This document shows positions 37,189-49,293 of a DNA stretch of 64,000 nt, one piece after another; within the stretch, counting starts at the first letter, position 1; the number at the start of each line of letters is the position of its first letter. Under the pieces are notes generated by a model. It saw only the letters and a program-made list of their open reading frames with translations. It was not told the origin of the DNA and did no database searches. The translations under genes and the position numbers were made by a program. Origin of the DNA: Bdellovibrionales bacterium RIFOXYD12_FULL_39_22 (GTDB lineage Bacteria; Bdellovibrionota; Bacteriovoracia; Bacteriovoracales; Bacteriovoracaceae); contig MEQL01000050.1 of NCBI GenBank assembly GCA_001770205.1, positions 18,643-82,642 of the forward strand, written 5' to 3'.

Positions 37189-37638
37189 TTAGTTTTTCCA
37201 ACCACCAAATTTCCATTCAAGGATGGTTCGGACGGCATCACTTTGATTTATGCGTCCATCTCTAAAATCTAGATAAATAGACTCCTCTAATCTTTCATAT
37301 TCTTCAGTGACTTTAAGATTGATGGGAAAGAGGTTTTGAATGTCGTTGGAACCGCCGATACTCAAGGGAATCACATGATCTATTTTGTACAGACTTCGTT
37401 TATTGCCGGGTATGCCATAACGGGCCAAAACTTCATATTTTGTTTGCACAGAGACATTGCGATCACAGATTGGAACTTTTCCAAGGCCGTGGTCGTAGTA
37501 ACGCATAAAATCTGGATCAGAGGAGGTGCAAAGTTTGCCGGGAGATAAATGTTCATCAGGGACTGTAGGGAAGTTGCCATCATAGGCGTAGAGTAAGGAG
37601 GAAAACAACAACAGCGCGGCCAAGATAAACCTTATCAT
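37189..37638 (-). CDS. Secreted HNH-type nuclease
   Basis: This is a 149-residue protein with a signal peptide (about 1-18, ending LLYA). The HNH core is KIDHVIPLSIGGSNDIQNLFP: Asp87-His88 with Asn102, matching small periplasmic/extracellular HNH nucleases. Two cysteines (37, 58) may form a disulfide, as expected for an exported enzyme. The ribosome site AAGGAG lies just before the ATG. A digestive or DNA-scavenging role is an inference from export. Confidence 0.75.
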   Translation of the reverse strand: MIRFILAALLLFSSLLYAYDGNFPTVPDEHLSPGKLCTSSDPDFMRYYDHGLGKVPICDRNVSVQTKYEVLARYGIPGNKRSLYKIDHVIPLSIGGSNDIQNLFPINLKVTEEYERLEESIYLDFRDGRINQSDAVRTILEWKFGGWKN

Positions 37639-37765
37639 GAAAACTCCTTGGTGTAGTAGAGGTCCTTATAGGCTAACCTGGCCTCGCTTATAACAAAGGT
37701 CTGAGCAAAGATAAAGTATTTGTGTAAAAAAGAAATATGAAAAGAAAAAGAAATATAAAAAGGCG

Positions 37766-39028
37766 TTAGAGAATTGGAATAGCGGTAATTCCAATATTTC
37801 TTGGTGAGATGGTGCTGTCAAAATACTCTCGCATCTCACAAGCAAAACCACTTTCTTCAAGAAAAATGACGCGATCAAGCAAAATGGCCAGTTCGATAAG
37901 ACGTCCAAAGCGCCAGCGAATGATATTGGCGATAAAAAGTTCTCTCAATAGTTGTTGGTTGTTTAAAGAGGAGAAATAGGCATTAAGCGCTAAGTTATCT
38001 GACAACGCAGAGCGTTCAAGTTCTGCCTTCATTTGAATATCTGTCAATTTGCTTAGCGCATAAGAGGCAAAATCTTTTTGATAGCTAGCTGGCCGCTCTT
38101 CTCCAACAGCCATAAAGTTGGCCTGGTGGAGATGGTGATAGAGTATAAAGTGTAGTGTATAGCGGAAGAATTTTACTCGCTTTTTTAGCAGAAAGCTTTG
38201 GTAGTCAATAGGGGCGTGTGAGCGGGAGGCCAGGTTAAGTGCCTCTAGAGAAAAATCAAGAAAGTAGTTTTGGCGACAGAAAGCAGATAAATTTAACTCT
38301 TTTTGTGGATTCAATTTGGAATAGCAGCAAGCAAAATTAACCATGCCGGCCGAGCCAAGTTTTTTAGCGATTTCAAAGCTGCGATTGGCCAGAGCGCCAC
38401 AAGTGTGCAGTCCCACTACTAAATGGTCCGTGGTTAATGGAAGAGGGGCGGCGCGCAAAAAATCTAAATTTTGAAAATCAATTTTATTCGTTAGATGGGG
38501 AAAATATTTTTGTAAACGAGAGCTACCCAGTCCTTGGAATTCTTCGTTTATATCTATTGAGCAGCAAGGTAGATCGCATTCATCCGCAATAAAACGAGAT
38601 AAGTTTCCTACACCACCACCCAAATCAATTACGGAGGTATAGCTAATTTTTTTTCGTAATTGTGCTAGCAGTCCCAGAATATTTTCAATTTCATGTTTCT
38701 TTTTATTTTTAATTTTTATCAATTTGGATTTAGCAAGCGGATATGAGGGGGTATTGCTTTTTAAATGCTCAGCGGGAATTAGTTGAGTGATGTTAGCTAA
38801 CAAAGCATACAGAGAGGAGGATTTAAAGCTAGGAGTGGTGATTTGTTCCAAATTACCACAATCTAGTTGCCAAAGTTCATGCTCGCTTAATGTTTTTCCT
38901 GCCTCGATCCACTCTGAGGGATAAGCGGCAAGAGCATGGGGATAGCGATGAATAATCTCTTCATTCCAAACCGCCCGATAGGATTGCAGGAAATTATATA
39001 TTTTACTTAGTTTGTCTTTATAATCCAT
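37766..39028 (-). CDS. METTL25/RRNAD1-like methyltransferase
   Basis: This is a 420-residue cytoplasmic protein with a SAM-binding core: VIDLGGGVGNLSRFIAD (motif I, about residue 140), SIDINEEFQGLGSSR (motif II), VVGLHTCGALANRSFE and NFACCYSKL. The GLHxCG...CCYxKL arrangement is that of PF13679/METTL25-family methyltransferases, best known from eukaryotes. The N-terminal 130 residues and C-terminal 150 residues flank the core as in that family. The substrate is unknown, RNA or protein being possible. It is divergent from murD across about 50 bp. Confidence 0.7.
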   Translation of the reverse strand: MDYKDKLSKIYNFLQSYRAVWNEEIIHRYPHALAAYPSEWIEAGKTLSEHELWQLDCGNLEQITTPSFKSSSLYALLANITQLIPAEHLKSNTPSYPLAKSKLIKIKNKKKHEIENILGLLAQLRKKISYTSVIDLGGGVGNLSRFIADECDLPCCSIDINEEFQGLGSSRLQKYFPHLTNKIDFQNLDFLRAAPLPLTTDHLVVGLHTCGALANRSFEIAKKLGSAGMVNFACCYSKLNPQKELNLSAFCRQNYFLDFSLEALNLASRSHAPIDYQSFLLKKRVKFFRYTLHFILYHHLHQANFMAVGEERPASYQKDFASYALSKLTDIQMKAELERSALSDNLALNAYFSSLNNQQLLRELFIANIIRWRFGRLIELAILLDRVIFLEESGFACEMREYFDSTISPRNIGITAIPIL

Positions 39029-39077
39029 AAGATCCTTTATATATTATATCAACATCAAGATGAACAGAGAGAGCACC

Positions 39078-40418
39078 ATGGATTTAACAGGAAAGAAGAT
39101 TGTCGTTTTTGGGATGGGCCGTTCGGGTATTTCCACCTTGCGTTTTCTTTCCACTAGGCAGGCCAGAGTTTGGGCGGTTAATAAAGGGCCTTTTTTGTCT
39201 TGGCAAAATTCTGAAGAGATAAAGAATTTGGTGGGAGAAAACTACTGTATTGCGGAAGAGGATCTGCGACTTATCGATATAATGGGTAGTTGTGATTTAG
39301 TAATTCTCTCTCCTGGTATTGCTAGAGAACATCCGGCCTTAACATCTGCTCATCAGCATAAAATTCCTATTTGGACAGAGATCGAGTTGGCCTATCGCTT
39401 TATTCAGAATAAAAAAATCGTGGCCGTTACGGGTTCGAATGGAAAAACTACCGTGGTTACTATGCTAGGAGAAATTTTTAAGCGGGCCGGCCGAAAGGTA
39501 TTTGTGGGAGGTAATATTGGAATTCCGTTGTGTGAAGCACTTTTAGCTGGGGAATGTTTTGATCTTTATTTACTAGAGCTATCTAGTTTTCAATTAGAGA
39601 GCATGGAAGAGTTTCGTCCGAATGTAGCAGTTGTTTTAAATATTTATAAGAATCACACAGAGAGATATACCAATATTGAAGATTATGCTCGTGCTAAATT
39701 CAATATTGTACGACGGATGCAGCACAAAGATCTTTTGATAGTTGCCGATGATCAGGCGATCATCTCTTCCTGGGCAGGCCAGCAGCGGGAAAGAGTGGAG
39801 CTAGAATTAATAGAGATAAATAATCCGCAGAAAATAAAAGACAAAATTTGGACGGAATATGATCTGGCCCAATTTCAATTAATAGGCATTCATAATATCG
39901 TAAATTTGGCCTTTATTATTGCAGTCTGTAAGCGATTACAGATTGAACAATCAGCGGTGCAGGCGGTTATCAACTCTTTTTCGGGGGTAGATTTTAGAGT
40001 ACAGAAAATAAAAAGTAACTTGGCCTGCCAATGTTTTAATGATGCCAAAAGTACCAATTGGAATGCTACTATGACGGCCGTAAATTCTCTATCTTACGAT
40101 TCTCGTCCGTTGTGGGTAATTGTCGGGGGGCAATGTCGAGGCAGTAGTGACTCTATCGTACCTCATCTTGATTTTTTTACAAGCAAGGTAGCGAAATTTA
40201 TTTTAATTGGAGATAGTGCAAAATTATTGGCCTCTGAATTAACGGGTAAATTGGATTACACGTTGGCCGGTAATTTAAGTGGGGCCATTGATTATGTAGA
40301 GGAGTCTAAGTTTTCTGGTAATCTTCTTTTTTCTCCGGCCTTTCAGTCTTTTGATCAATTTAAAAATTATGTTGATAGAGGGAACTCCTTCAATGCCATT
40401 ATTCAAGCGAGGAAGTAG
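39078..40418 (+). CDS. murD: UDP-N-acetylmuramoyl-L-alanine:D-glutamate ligase
   Basis: This Mur ligase adds D-Glu to UDP-MurNAc-Ala in peptidoglycan synthesis. The start at 39078 (MDLTGKKIVVFGMGRSG) follows a purine-rich GAGAGAG; an ATG six codons earlier is in frame. It has an N-terminal Rossmann-like domain, the ATP loop VTGSNGKTTVVTML, LLELSSFQLE, the carbamylated-lysine region and NDAKSTNWNATMTA near residues 318-331. The length (446) is normal. No other division/cell-wall genes are next to it, so it is outside the usual dcw cluster. The downstream aminopeptidase gene begins 2 bp after its stop. Confidence 0.92.
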   Translation: MDLTGKKIVVFGMGRSGISTLRFLSTRQARVWAVNKGPFLSWQNSEEIKNLVGENYCIAEEDLRLIDIMGSCDLVILSPGIAREHPALTSAHQHKIPIWTEIELAYRFIQNKKIVAVTGSNGKTTVVTMLGEIFKRAGRKVFVGGNIGIPLCEALLAGECFDLYLLELSSFQLESMEEFRPNVAVVLNIYKNHTERYTNIEDYARAKFNIVRRMQHKDLLIVADDQAIISSWAGQQRERVELELIEINNPQKIKDKIWTEYDLAQFQLIGIHNIVNLAFIIAVCKRLQIEQSAVQAVINSFSGVDFRVQKIKSNLACQCFNDAKSTNWNATMTAVNSLSYDSRPLWVIVGGQCRGSSDSIVPHLDFFTSKVAKFILIGDSAKLLASELTGKLDYTLAGNLSGAIDYVEESKFSGNLLFSPAFQSFDQFKNYVDRGNSFNAIIQARK

Positions 40419-40420
40419 AA

Positions 40421-42154
40421 ATGATAAATAGTAATGAAAATGTAAGAAAGGTTTTGCAGTTGCTGGAAAAACATAACTGTGATGCCGCCTATATTACAGG
40501 AACAGATATTTATTTGAACGAATATGTGGCCTTGGAAAATTCTCATCGTTTTTTTCTTACTGGCTTTACTGGCTCGACGGGAGAACTATTGCTAACCAAA
40601 GATGGCCAGATTTTTTTGTTTGTAGATGGCCGCTATCATGAACAGGCAGATCAACAGGTTGATTTGCAAAAAATTACCGTGATAAAATGTCCACTGGACA
40701 AGGCCCCTTTTGCTATGCTGCTTTTAAAGCTAAAAGAGCTCGCACTAAAAAAGATACTGTTAGATAGTAAGCGTGTTTCCCTGGTTTCATATAAAAAAAT
40801 TAAAGAAGAAAAGATAGAAGTAGTTTCACTAGATAATGATGAATTAACCTCCCTTTTGAATATTGATTACACTCCTCACTTGAAAGAGGTTTATTTTCTA
40901 GAGAATGATATTTGTGGAAGCAGTGTTTTGGAGAAGTTGGCCACCATTTTTAGTGAAGAGGAGAGCGTGAGCGCGAGAAGTGCGTTGTTTGTCTCGGCCT
41001 TAGATTCCATTGCTTGGATCACTAATGCCCGCGGATTTCATCTTCCAAATCAAAGTGTTTTTTTGGCCTATGCTTTGGCCACTGCTGAAAAAATTTATCT
41101 TTGGGTGGAAGATTTTAAAATTTTTCCGACTCATATGGATAACTGTATTGAAGTTAAGAAAATGAGTAAAAATTTCTCTGAAGATCTAGCGCAAATAAAA
41201 AAACAAAAAGCAATCAAACATGCCATTATTGGAGAAAATACCATCTCTTATTATAACTACAAAATTATCAGTTCAATATGGAATGCCGAAGGAGAGTTAA
41301 AGACAGAAGATGATTTTATAATTAAACATCAAACTATAAAAAATAAAGTAGAGACGCAGGCAATCGAGTCTGATTTTGCACGAGCTGACCGGGCCATTTA
41401 CAATTCCATTCAATGGTTAAAGAAAAATTTTACTAAAGAAAAAATTTCAGAGGCCACTTTTTTTAAACAGGTCAATGATAATTTTAAAAAAGAGGGAGCG
41501 GTAGATAATAGTTTTAAAACCATTGCTGCTTTTAAGGATCATGCCTCTATCATTCATTTTTCTTCTCCGGATGAAGAAAAAATAGCGGCCACAGGGGATA
41601 TGATATTACTCGATTGTGGAGGACTTTTTCATAGCGGATATTCTACGGATACTACCCGCACTTTTTTGTTGGGGAAAAAGAGTGATCCTAAAAACATCCA
41701 GATATACACTTTAGTACTAAAAGGTTTGTTATCTGCTCAATCGGCAATTTTCCCAATCGGCACAGTGGGATCACAGATTGATTTGATTGCGCGTATGCCT
41801 ATTTTGAAGGCCGGGTTTGATTATATTCACTCTACAGGACATGGTGTTGGGATTAATGTTCATGAAGGAGGAATTCGCTTGGGAGGAAAATCTCAAACTA
41901 TTTTACGAGTAGGCCAACTTTGTTCCATTGAGCCAGGTATTTATATTCCCGATTTTGGAGGAGTGCGTTTGGAGAATGTGGTAAAAGTAATGGCCCATCC
42001 CCATTTTGAGAATATGCTCTGTTTTGAACCGGTAGTCTTTATTGGTTTTGATCCAGATCTTATCGATTACAAGATGCTGACATTCGAAGAACAAGCGGCC
42101 CTGGATAGTTATGAGGAAGCGTGTACTCTGCGGCAGAGAAGTTTTTTGAGATAA
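40421..42154 (+). CDS. Xaa-Pro aminopeptidase (M24B, long type)
   Basis: This is a 577-residue metallopeptidase removing the N-terminal residue before proline. Two creatinase-like N-terminal domains (about 1-310) precede the pita-bread catalytic domain. Ligands are visible as LLDCGGLFHSGYSTDTTRTF (two Asp), STGHGVGINVHEGG (His), SIEPGIY (Glu) and VRLENVV (Glu). The length fits the three-domain type. The start lies 2 bp after murD with AAGTAGAA overlap-type spacing, so co-translation is likely. Confidence 0.88.
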   Translation: MINSNENVRKVLQLLEKHNCDAAYITGTDIYLNEYVALENSHRFFLTGFTGSTGELLLTKDGQIFLFVDGRYHEQADQQVDLQKITVIKCPLDKAPFAMLLLKLKELALKKILLDSKRVSLVSYKKIKEEKIEVVSLDNDELTSLLNIDYTPHLKEVYFLENDICGSSVLEKLATIFSEEESVSARSALFVSALDSIAWITNARGFHLPNQSVFLAYALATAEKIYLWVEDFKIFPTHMDNCIEVKKMSKNFSEDLAQIKKQKAIKHAIIGENTISYYNYKIISSIWNAEGELKTEDDFIIKHQTIKNKVETQAIESDFARADRAIYNSIQWLKKNFTKEKISEATFFKQVNDNFKKEGAVDNSFKTIAAFKDHASIIHFSSPDEEKIAATGDMILLDCGGLFHSGYSTDTTRTFLLGKKSDPKNIQIYTLVLKGLLSAQSAIFPIGTVGSQIDLIARMPILKAGFDYIHSTGHGVGINVHEGGIRLGGKSQTILRVGQLCSIEPGIYIPDFGGVRLENVVKVMAHPHFENMLCFEPVVFIGFDPDLIDYKMLTFEEQAALDSYEEACTLRQRSFLR

Positions 42155-42166
42155 GCTGAATTGGCC

Positions 42167-42580
42167 ATGTTGCAATCACAGGAGTTTACCTACAAAAATA
42201 TTTTGGCCAAGGCCCGAGTGCGTCAGCGAGATATAATTAATCGTACGATTGATCAACTCATTAATCACGGATATTTAGTGAGGAAAAGGCCGATTATATT
42301 TTTTGATAATAAATCTTCATATCTTTCAATTTTTTCCTATATCGATCCAGGAATTGTTACCTATCTTAATGGGGCCAATAAACTTACAGAGATTGCCATG
42401 GGCCATCAAATAGAGGGATATATTCATTCGAGACTATCTAATTTAGGCAATATTAACACGGAATTGATTACTAACTTCGTAAAAGAGCAGCGTTGTGGAT
42501 ATGGAATAGTAATTTATGGAGGAGTTCCCTACAAAGATAGTAAGAAGAAGTTATTATTTGGGCCCTATTGGTTGTTTTAG
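42167..42580 (+). CDS. DUF4143-like C-terminal remnant (hypothetical)
   Basis: This is a 137-residue protein. Its first 45 residues look like a helix-turn-helix (VRQRDIINRTIDQLINHGYL). The rest (FSYIDPGIVTYLNG, GHQIEGYIHSRLSNLGN) resembles the C-terminal domain of AAA+ ATPases with DUF4143, but the ATPase part is absent. It may be what remains of such a gene. The similarity is by eye only. It starts 13 bp after the aminopeptidase and overlaps the convergent protease gene by 27 bp. Confidence 0.4.
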   Translation: MLQSQEFTYKNILAKARVRQRDIINRTIDQLINHGYLVRKRPIIFFDNKSSYLSIFSYIDPGIVTYLNGANKLTEIAMGHQIEGYIHSRLSNLGNINTELITNFVKEQRCGYGIVIYGGVPYKDSKKKLLFGPYWLF

Positions 42581-43366
42581 CGAAAGTTTTAGTTTACCTA
42601 CTATTAAAATGGCCAGCACACCCAGCGCCAGAGAGAGGATTTCGCTATTACCATTTTTGTTCTTCTCTTGGGAGTTAAAAGAGAGTGAGCCACAAGCGAA
42701 AGGTTGCTCTATGGGATAGAGATAGGTTACGCCATCGATGTCATCATATCCTAGAGATTTTCTTCGTTCTACAGTACTGTAATACATTAATGAATCCTTG
42801 ACTGGACTATGGCCTAATCCAATGGCATGGCCAATTTCATGGGCCAGATAGGCCACCATATCTGCTCGCTCTTGATTTTTAACCGCACTTCCAACAATAT
42901 CATTAACTAAAAAAAGTGCACCGTAGATGCGATTTTTAGAAACACTATAGGAGGAGATGATGGTGGTTCCCAAAATACCTGGATTGGTAAAAAAAGTGGT
43001 GTTGCCATTGCAGGCGATTAAAATATTCTTGGACACCTTTAGATTAGGATTGATGCTTTGACAGGAGGCAGTAATAGGATTATCTAAACAGAGTGATTCA
43101 TCATGGAAAGCATCATCCACTCGCACAAGATTTCCTTTTTTTAGACGGAGAGAGCTAGTAGGAACGCTATTCCAGTAATCATTTAAGGCATCATCAAGCA
43201 TATCTAAAATATCTTGGTTGGTGTACCCAATATTTTCACAGGTGTTGTCTGCCACATTAACCACCACTTCATCTTCTTCAAATTTGGCCTCAAAGCTGTT
43301 ATTAAGAGTAAAAGCATAAAGATTAATGGAAAAAAAAAGCATTAAAAAAATAAAAGTCAGTTTCAT
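42554..43366 (-). CDS. Secreted matrixin-like zinc metalloprotease with C-terminal membrane tail
   Basis: This is a 270-residue exported protease. A signal peptide (1-18) precedes the metzincin zinc motif HEIGHAIGLGH (176-186) and a Met-turn SLMYYS (Met194). There is no long propeptide with a cysteine switch. After Cys225 comes a linker, a hydrophobic helix (about 242-257) and a basic tail KLKLSLK. This layout is like C-terminal sorting/anchoring tails of some type II-secreted proteins. It is the last gene of the minus-strand unit with the FHA protein, tgt and an outer-membrane protein. Confidence 0.75.
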   Translation of the reverse strand: MKLTFIFLMLFFSINLYAFTLNNSFEAKFEEDEVVVNVADNTCENIGYTNQDILDMLDDALNDYWNSVPTSSLRLKKGNLVRVDDAFHDESLCLDNPITASCQSINPNLKVSKNILIACNGNTTFFTNPGILGTTIISSYSVSKNRIYGALFLVNDIVGSAVKNQERADMVAYLAHEIGHAIGLGHSPVKDSLMYYSTVERRKSLGYDDIDGVTYLYPIEQPFACGSLSFNSQEKNKNGNSEILSLALGVLAILIVGKLKLSLKQPIGPK

Positions 43367-43381
43367 ATTAAGTACCTCAGA

Positions 43382-46856
<3,475 letters not shown>

Positions 46857-47072
46857 ATTTTTGTTATTTTATTGCAAGGATATAAGTTTTGAGATGTCAG
46901 CGTTGGCCGACGAAAACTATCAGTGATCAAAGCGATAATAGTTTATAAAAAATCATCTAGAAGATATTTTTAATCAGCTCTTTTACTTTTTGTAAGATTG
47001 ATTTATCATGAACAAACGGTTGTATCATTTCATAACAACATTTGATTCCAAGCAAAAATGAGGGGTGCTTTC

Positions 47073-48179
47073 ATGAAAAAATCTTCGCTAAAATTATTGG
47101 TTGTGTTGTCGTTGTTTCTTTCGGCCTCAACTTATGCCGGACTATTTAAAATTAGCAATCGGTCCTATGGAGATCTCGACGCGGATAATCCGGCCGAGGC
47201 CCTCTTTATTGAATTGATCGATACTGGTTTTGACACACTGGAAGCAGATATAAATAGCAAACTTCCAAACACGGAATCTTCCAAATATTTGGATGGAATG
47301 TCTAATGCCTCTTTGATGGCCGCCAAGGGGCTAGGGGTAGATTATTCCTCAGATATGGATATTTTTGTTATTGGTGGGGGAGCTGGTGTTGGAGTTGATT
47401 TGGGTGATAACGGTTTTGGCGATGTGGTGAGCGGGAAAATAGATTTAACGCAAGCTGCCGGGGCCGGGATTATGGCCTCTCTTATGCTAGGGTTTAATCT
47501 TTCGGCAATTCCCGGGGTGACACTACCGAAAATTTGGTTTGTGGATTTAGAGAAGATTAATGTTTTTATTAACTACTTCGGTTATACGGTTAGTCAGAGT
47601 GGCATTACTGGCAAGGTCAACCATTTTGGATTGCATGCCCAGTATCAGTTAATTGAGGGTAAAAAATTTCTTCCCTTTAGAATGGCCCGTTGGGGTGGGG
47701 TGCGAGTTACCTCGGGATATGAATACGGTAGCATGAAATTGATCTATGCTAGAGATATAGAGGAGTCTGTCCCCATTGATTTTGGAGGTGCAGGTTCTTC
47801 AGAGGTTACTTATGATGGTACTGTGCAGATCGGAGCGGAGGGGTCTATGCACTCTATTCCGATAGAGGTTACTACCGATTTTCAGTGGTTGTATCTGTTT
47901 ACTACCTATGTTGGATTGGGGACGGATATTACTGTGGGTTCCGCAAAATCAATTGCAAACACAACTGGAGATGTTAGCGTTCCTGTTCCAACGCATGATC
48001 CTGCCACGGCCGTAGCAAGCTTGGATGTTGGTGATGAGGGAGGGCCAAATCTTTTGACCTTTAGAGGTTTTGTAGGCCAACAGTTTAATTTTTCTATCTT
48101 AAAAATCGGTTTGCAATTAGATCACTCTTTTGGAACAGGGGCATGGGGAGCTAATGTGATGGCCAAAATTACTTGGTAA
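47073..48179 (+). CDS. Predicted outer-membrane/surface protein
   Basis: This is a 368-residue protein. The ATG at 47073 follows GAGGGGTG; an ATG five codons earlier is in frame. The signal peptide ends near STYAG. The mature part has Gly/Phe/Tyr-rich strands and ends NVMAKITW, a C-terminal aromatic typical of outer-membrane barrels. It resembles Lsa36-type surface proteins in general layout only; that is a weak guess. It is followed 2 bp later by a small lipoprotein gene, suggesting a surface pair. Confidence 0.55.
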   Translation: MKKSSLKLLVVLSLFLSASTYAGLFKISNRSYGDLDADNPAEALFIELIDTGFDTLEADINSKLPNTESSKYLDGMSNASLMAAKGLGVDYSSDMDIFVIGGGAGVGVDLGDNGFGDVVSGKIDLTQAAGAGIMASLMLGFNLSAIPGVTLPKIWFVDLEKINVFINYFGYTVSQSGITGKVNHFGLHAQYQLIEGKKFLPFRMARWGGVRVTSGYEYGSMKLIYARDIEESVPIDFGGAGSSEVTYDGTVQIGAEGSMHSIPIEVTTDFQWLYLFTTYVGLGTDITVGSAKSIANTTGDVSVPVPTHDPATAVASLDVGDEGGPNLLTFRGFVGQQFNFSILKIGLQLDHSFGTGAWGANVMAKITW

Positions 48180-48181
48180 TT

Positions 48182-48568
48182 ATGCCTCGCCTGTTGTTAG
48201 TAATTTTTATCATTTCTGCGCTTATCACTTGCTCTAAAAAGGCCATGGTCTATTCCGAAGTGGAACTTATGGCCATGGCCCAGAAGGAAGATCCGGGAAT
48301 CAAGTTAATTTTACCTAAAACGATTAATGATGGGATTAATTGTAAAAATTATCCCCCAGGATGTTTAAGTGGAAAAACTGCGGAGCTAAAAAAAATTACC
48401 GTGGTGGTGGTACAATTTGATTCGGAAGAAAACGCTGCGAGAGCGGCAAAAATTATTAATCAATATTACGCTAGAAACTGGGTATTTGATGATGTAACGG
48501 GGGAGCCGGTCTTAGAACATTTTGTAAAAAAAGTCTTTGATGCGAAAAACCCCAACAATTCAAATTAA
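48182..48568 (+). CDS. Small lipoprotein
   Basis: This is a 128-residue protein starting at ATG 48182, 2 bp after the preceding stop, with a short leader MPRLLLVIFIISALITC whose end fits a lipobox. The mature part has an alpha/beta look (KKITVVVVQFDSEENAARAAKIINQYY, like a ferredoxin-type fold) and two further cysteines. No family is recognised. It is probably co-translated with the outer-membrane protein upstream and overlaps the convergent dksA-like gene by 4 bp. Confidence 0.55.
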   Translation: MPRLLLVIFIISALITCSKKAMVYSEVELMAMAQKEDPGIKLILPKTINDGINCKNYPPGCLSGKTAELKKITVVVVQFDSEENAARAAKIINQYYARNWVFDDVTGEPVLEHFVKKVFDAKNPNNSN

Positions 48569-49017
48569 AAATTTGGCCGCTGTGATCGGCAATTAAGATC
48601 TGAAATAGTTTGCCCTAATGACTTCGACTTGTTCTGGAAGAAATTATTTTTCTCAGAAAGTTCTGACTCCTCTTTGCAGTGGATACATAACTCTGCCGTT
48701 GGCCGGGCCATCAAGCGCTCGATACCAATTGGCCCATCGCAATCCTCACACAGTCCATAGGTTCCGCGTTTAATGCGATCCAAGGATTTATTCAGCTTCT
48801 TGAGATAAAAAAGTTCACGATTTCTAAAACGCAGCTCTTTCGTCGCTTGTATGTTGATGTTGGCCTCATCAAGCACATCGCTTAGCTCGTTTTTGTCTAG
48901 GCAATAGCTAGAGGTATCGTGATCTTTATTTTCAATAGACTCTCGTTCTGCTAATAGTATTTCCTTTATTTTGTTCAACTGTGCCGGGGTCAAAAATCCA
49001 TTTTTACTAATAGACAT
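48565..49017 (-). CDS. DksA/TraR-family zinc-finger regulator
   Basis: This is a 150-residue protein. A coiled-coil hairpin (about 15-85) carries DVLDEAN, corresponding to the DxxDxA tip of DksA that reaches into RNA polymerase. The zinc finger CEDC...CIHC (about residues 91-116) is intact. A C-terminal tail of about 30 residues extends beyond the usual end. It probably acts on RNA polymerase in stringent-type control; true DksA or a paralogue cannot be told from this. A good ribosome site (AAAGGAG) precedes the ATG. Confidence 0.82.
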   Translation of the reverse strand: MSISKNGFLTPAQLNKIKEILLAERESIENKDHDTSSYCLDKNELSDVLDEANINIQATKELRFRNRELFYLKKLNKSLDRIKRGTYGLCEDCDGPIGIERLMARPTAELCIHCKEESELSEKNNFFQNKSKSLGQTISDLNCRSQRPNF

Positions 49018-49148
49018 TTTACACTCCTTTAAAAATCATTCATAAAGGCCAACAAAAAAATCTACTTCTTATGGGCCTAAGATACCTATGATGGCACCCG
49101 ATAGTAAATAGTTTAAATCTAACAAAATACTTACAAAAGATAACATCA

Positions 49149-49172
49149 TTGTGGAAAACTTTGTGGAAAACT
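49149..49172. repeat. 12-bp tandem duplication between dksA-like gene and queE
   Basis: TTGTGGAAAACT occurs twice back to back. It lies in the 276-bp divergent gap (49018-49293), where no other gene is convincing. It could be a regulator or DnaA-like site (TGTGGAAAA resembles a DnaA box complement), but evidence is weak. Confidence 0.4.
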
Positions 49173-49293
49173 TTTTGCTTGGAGGCCTGTTTCCTTTCAA
49201 TATTATAAATTTTTCCTCCCTAAAATGGACATGGCCCATATTAATTGATACAAGGCCCACATATTTTTTTATCTCTATCATGCTTGGAGTATT

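Noticed and set aside
39029..39059. AT-rich palindrome-like TATATTATAT as a bidirectional promoter for murD and the methyltransferase
   Set aside because: No convincing -35 on either strand.
39420..39450. GGTTCGAAT resembling a tRNA T-loop
   Set aside because: Lies in the ATP-binding loop codons of murD; no tRNA arms around it.
49069..49281. 70-codon minus-strand frame upstream of queE
   Set aside because: No ribosome site, no recognisable fold, and it spans the tandem repeat; looks like chance.
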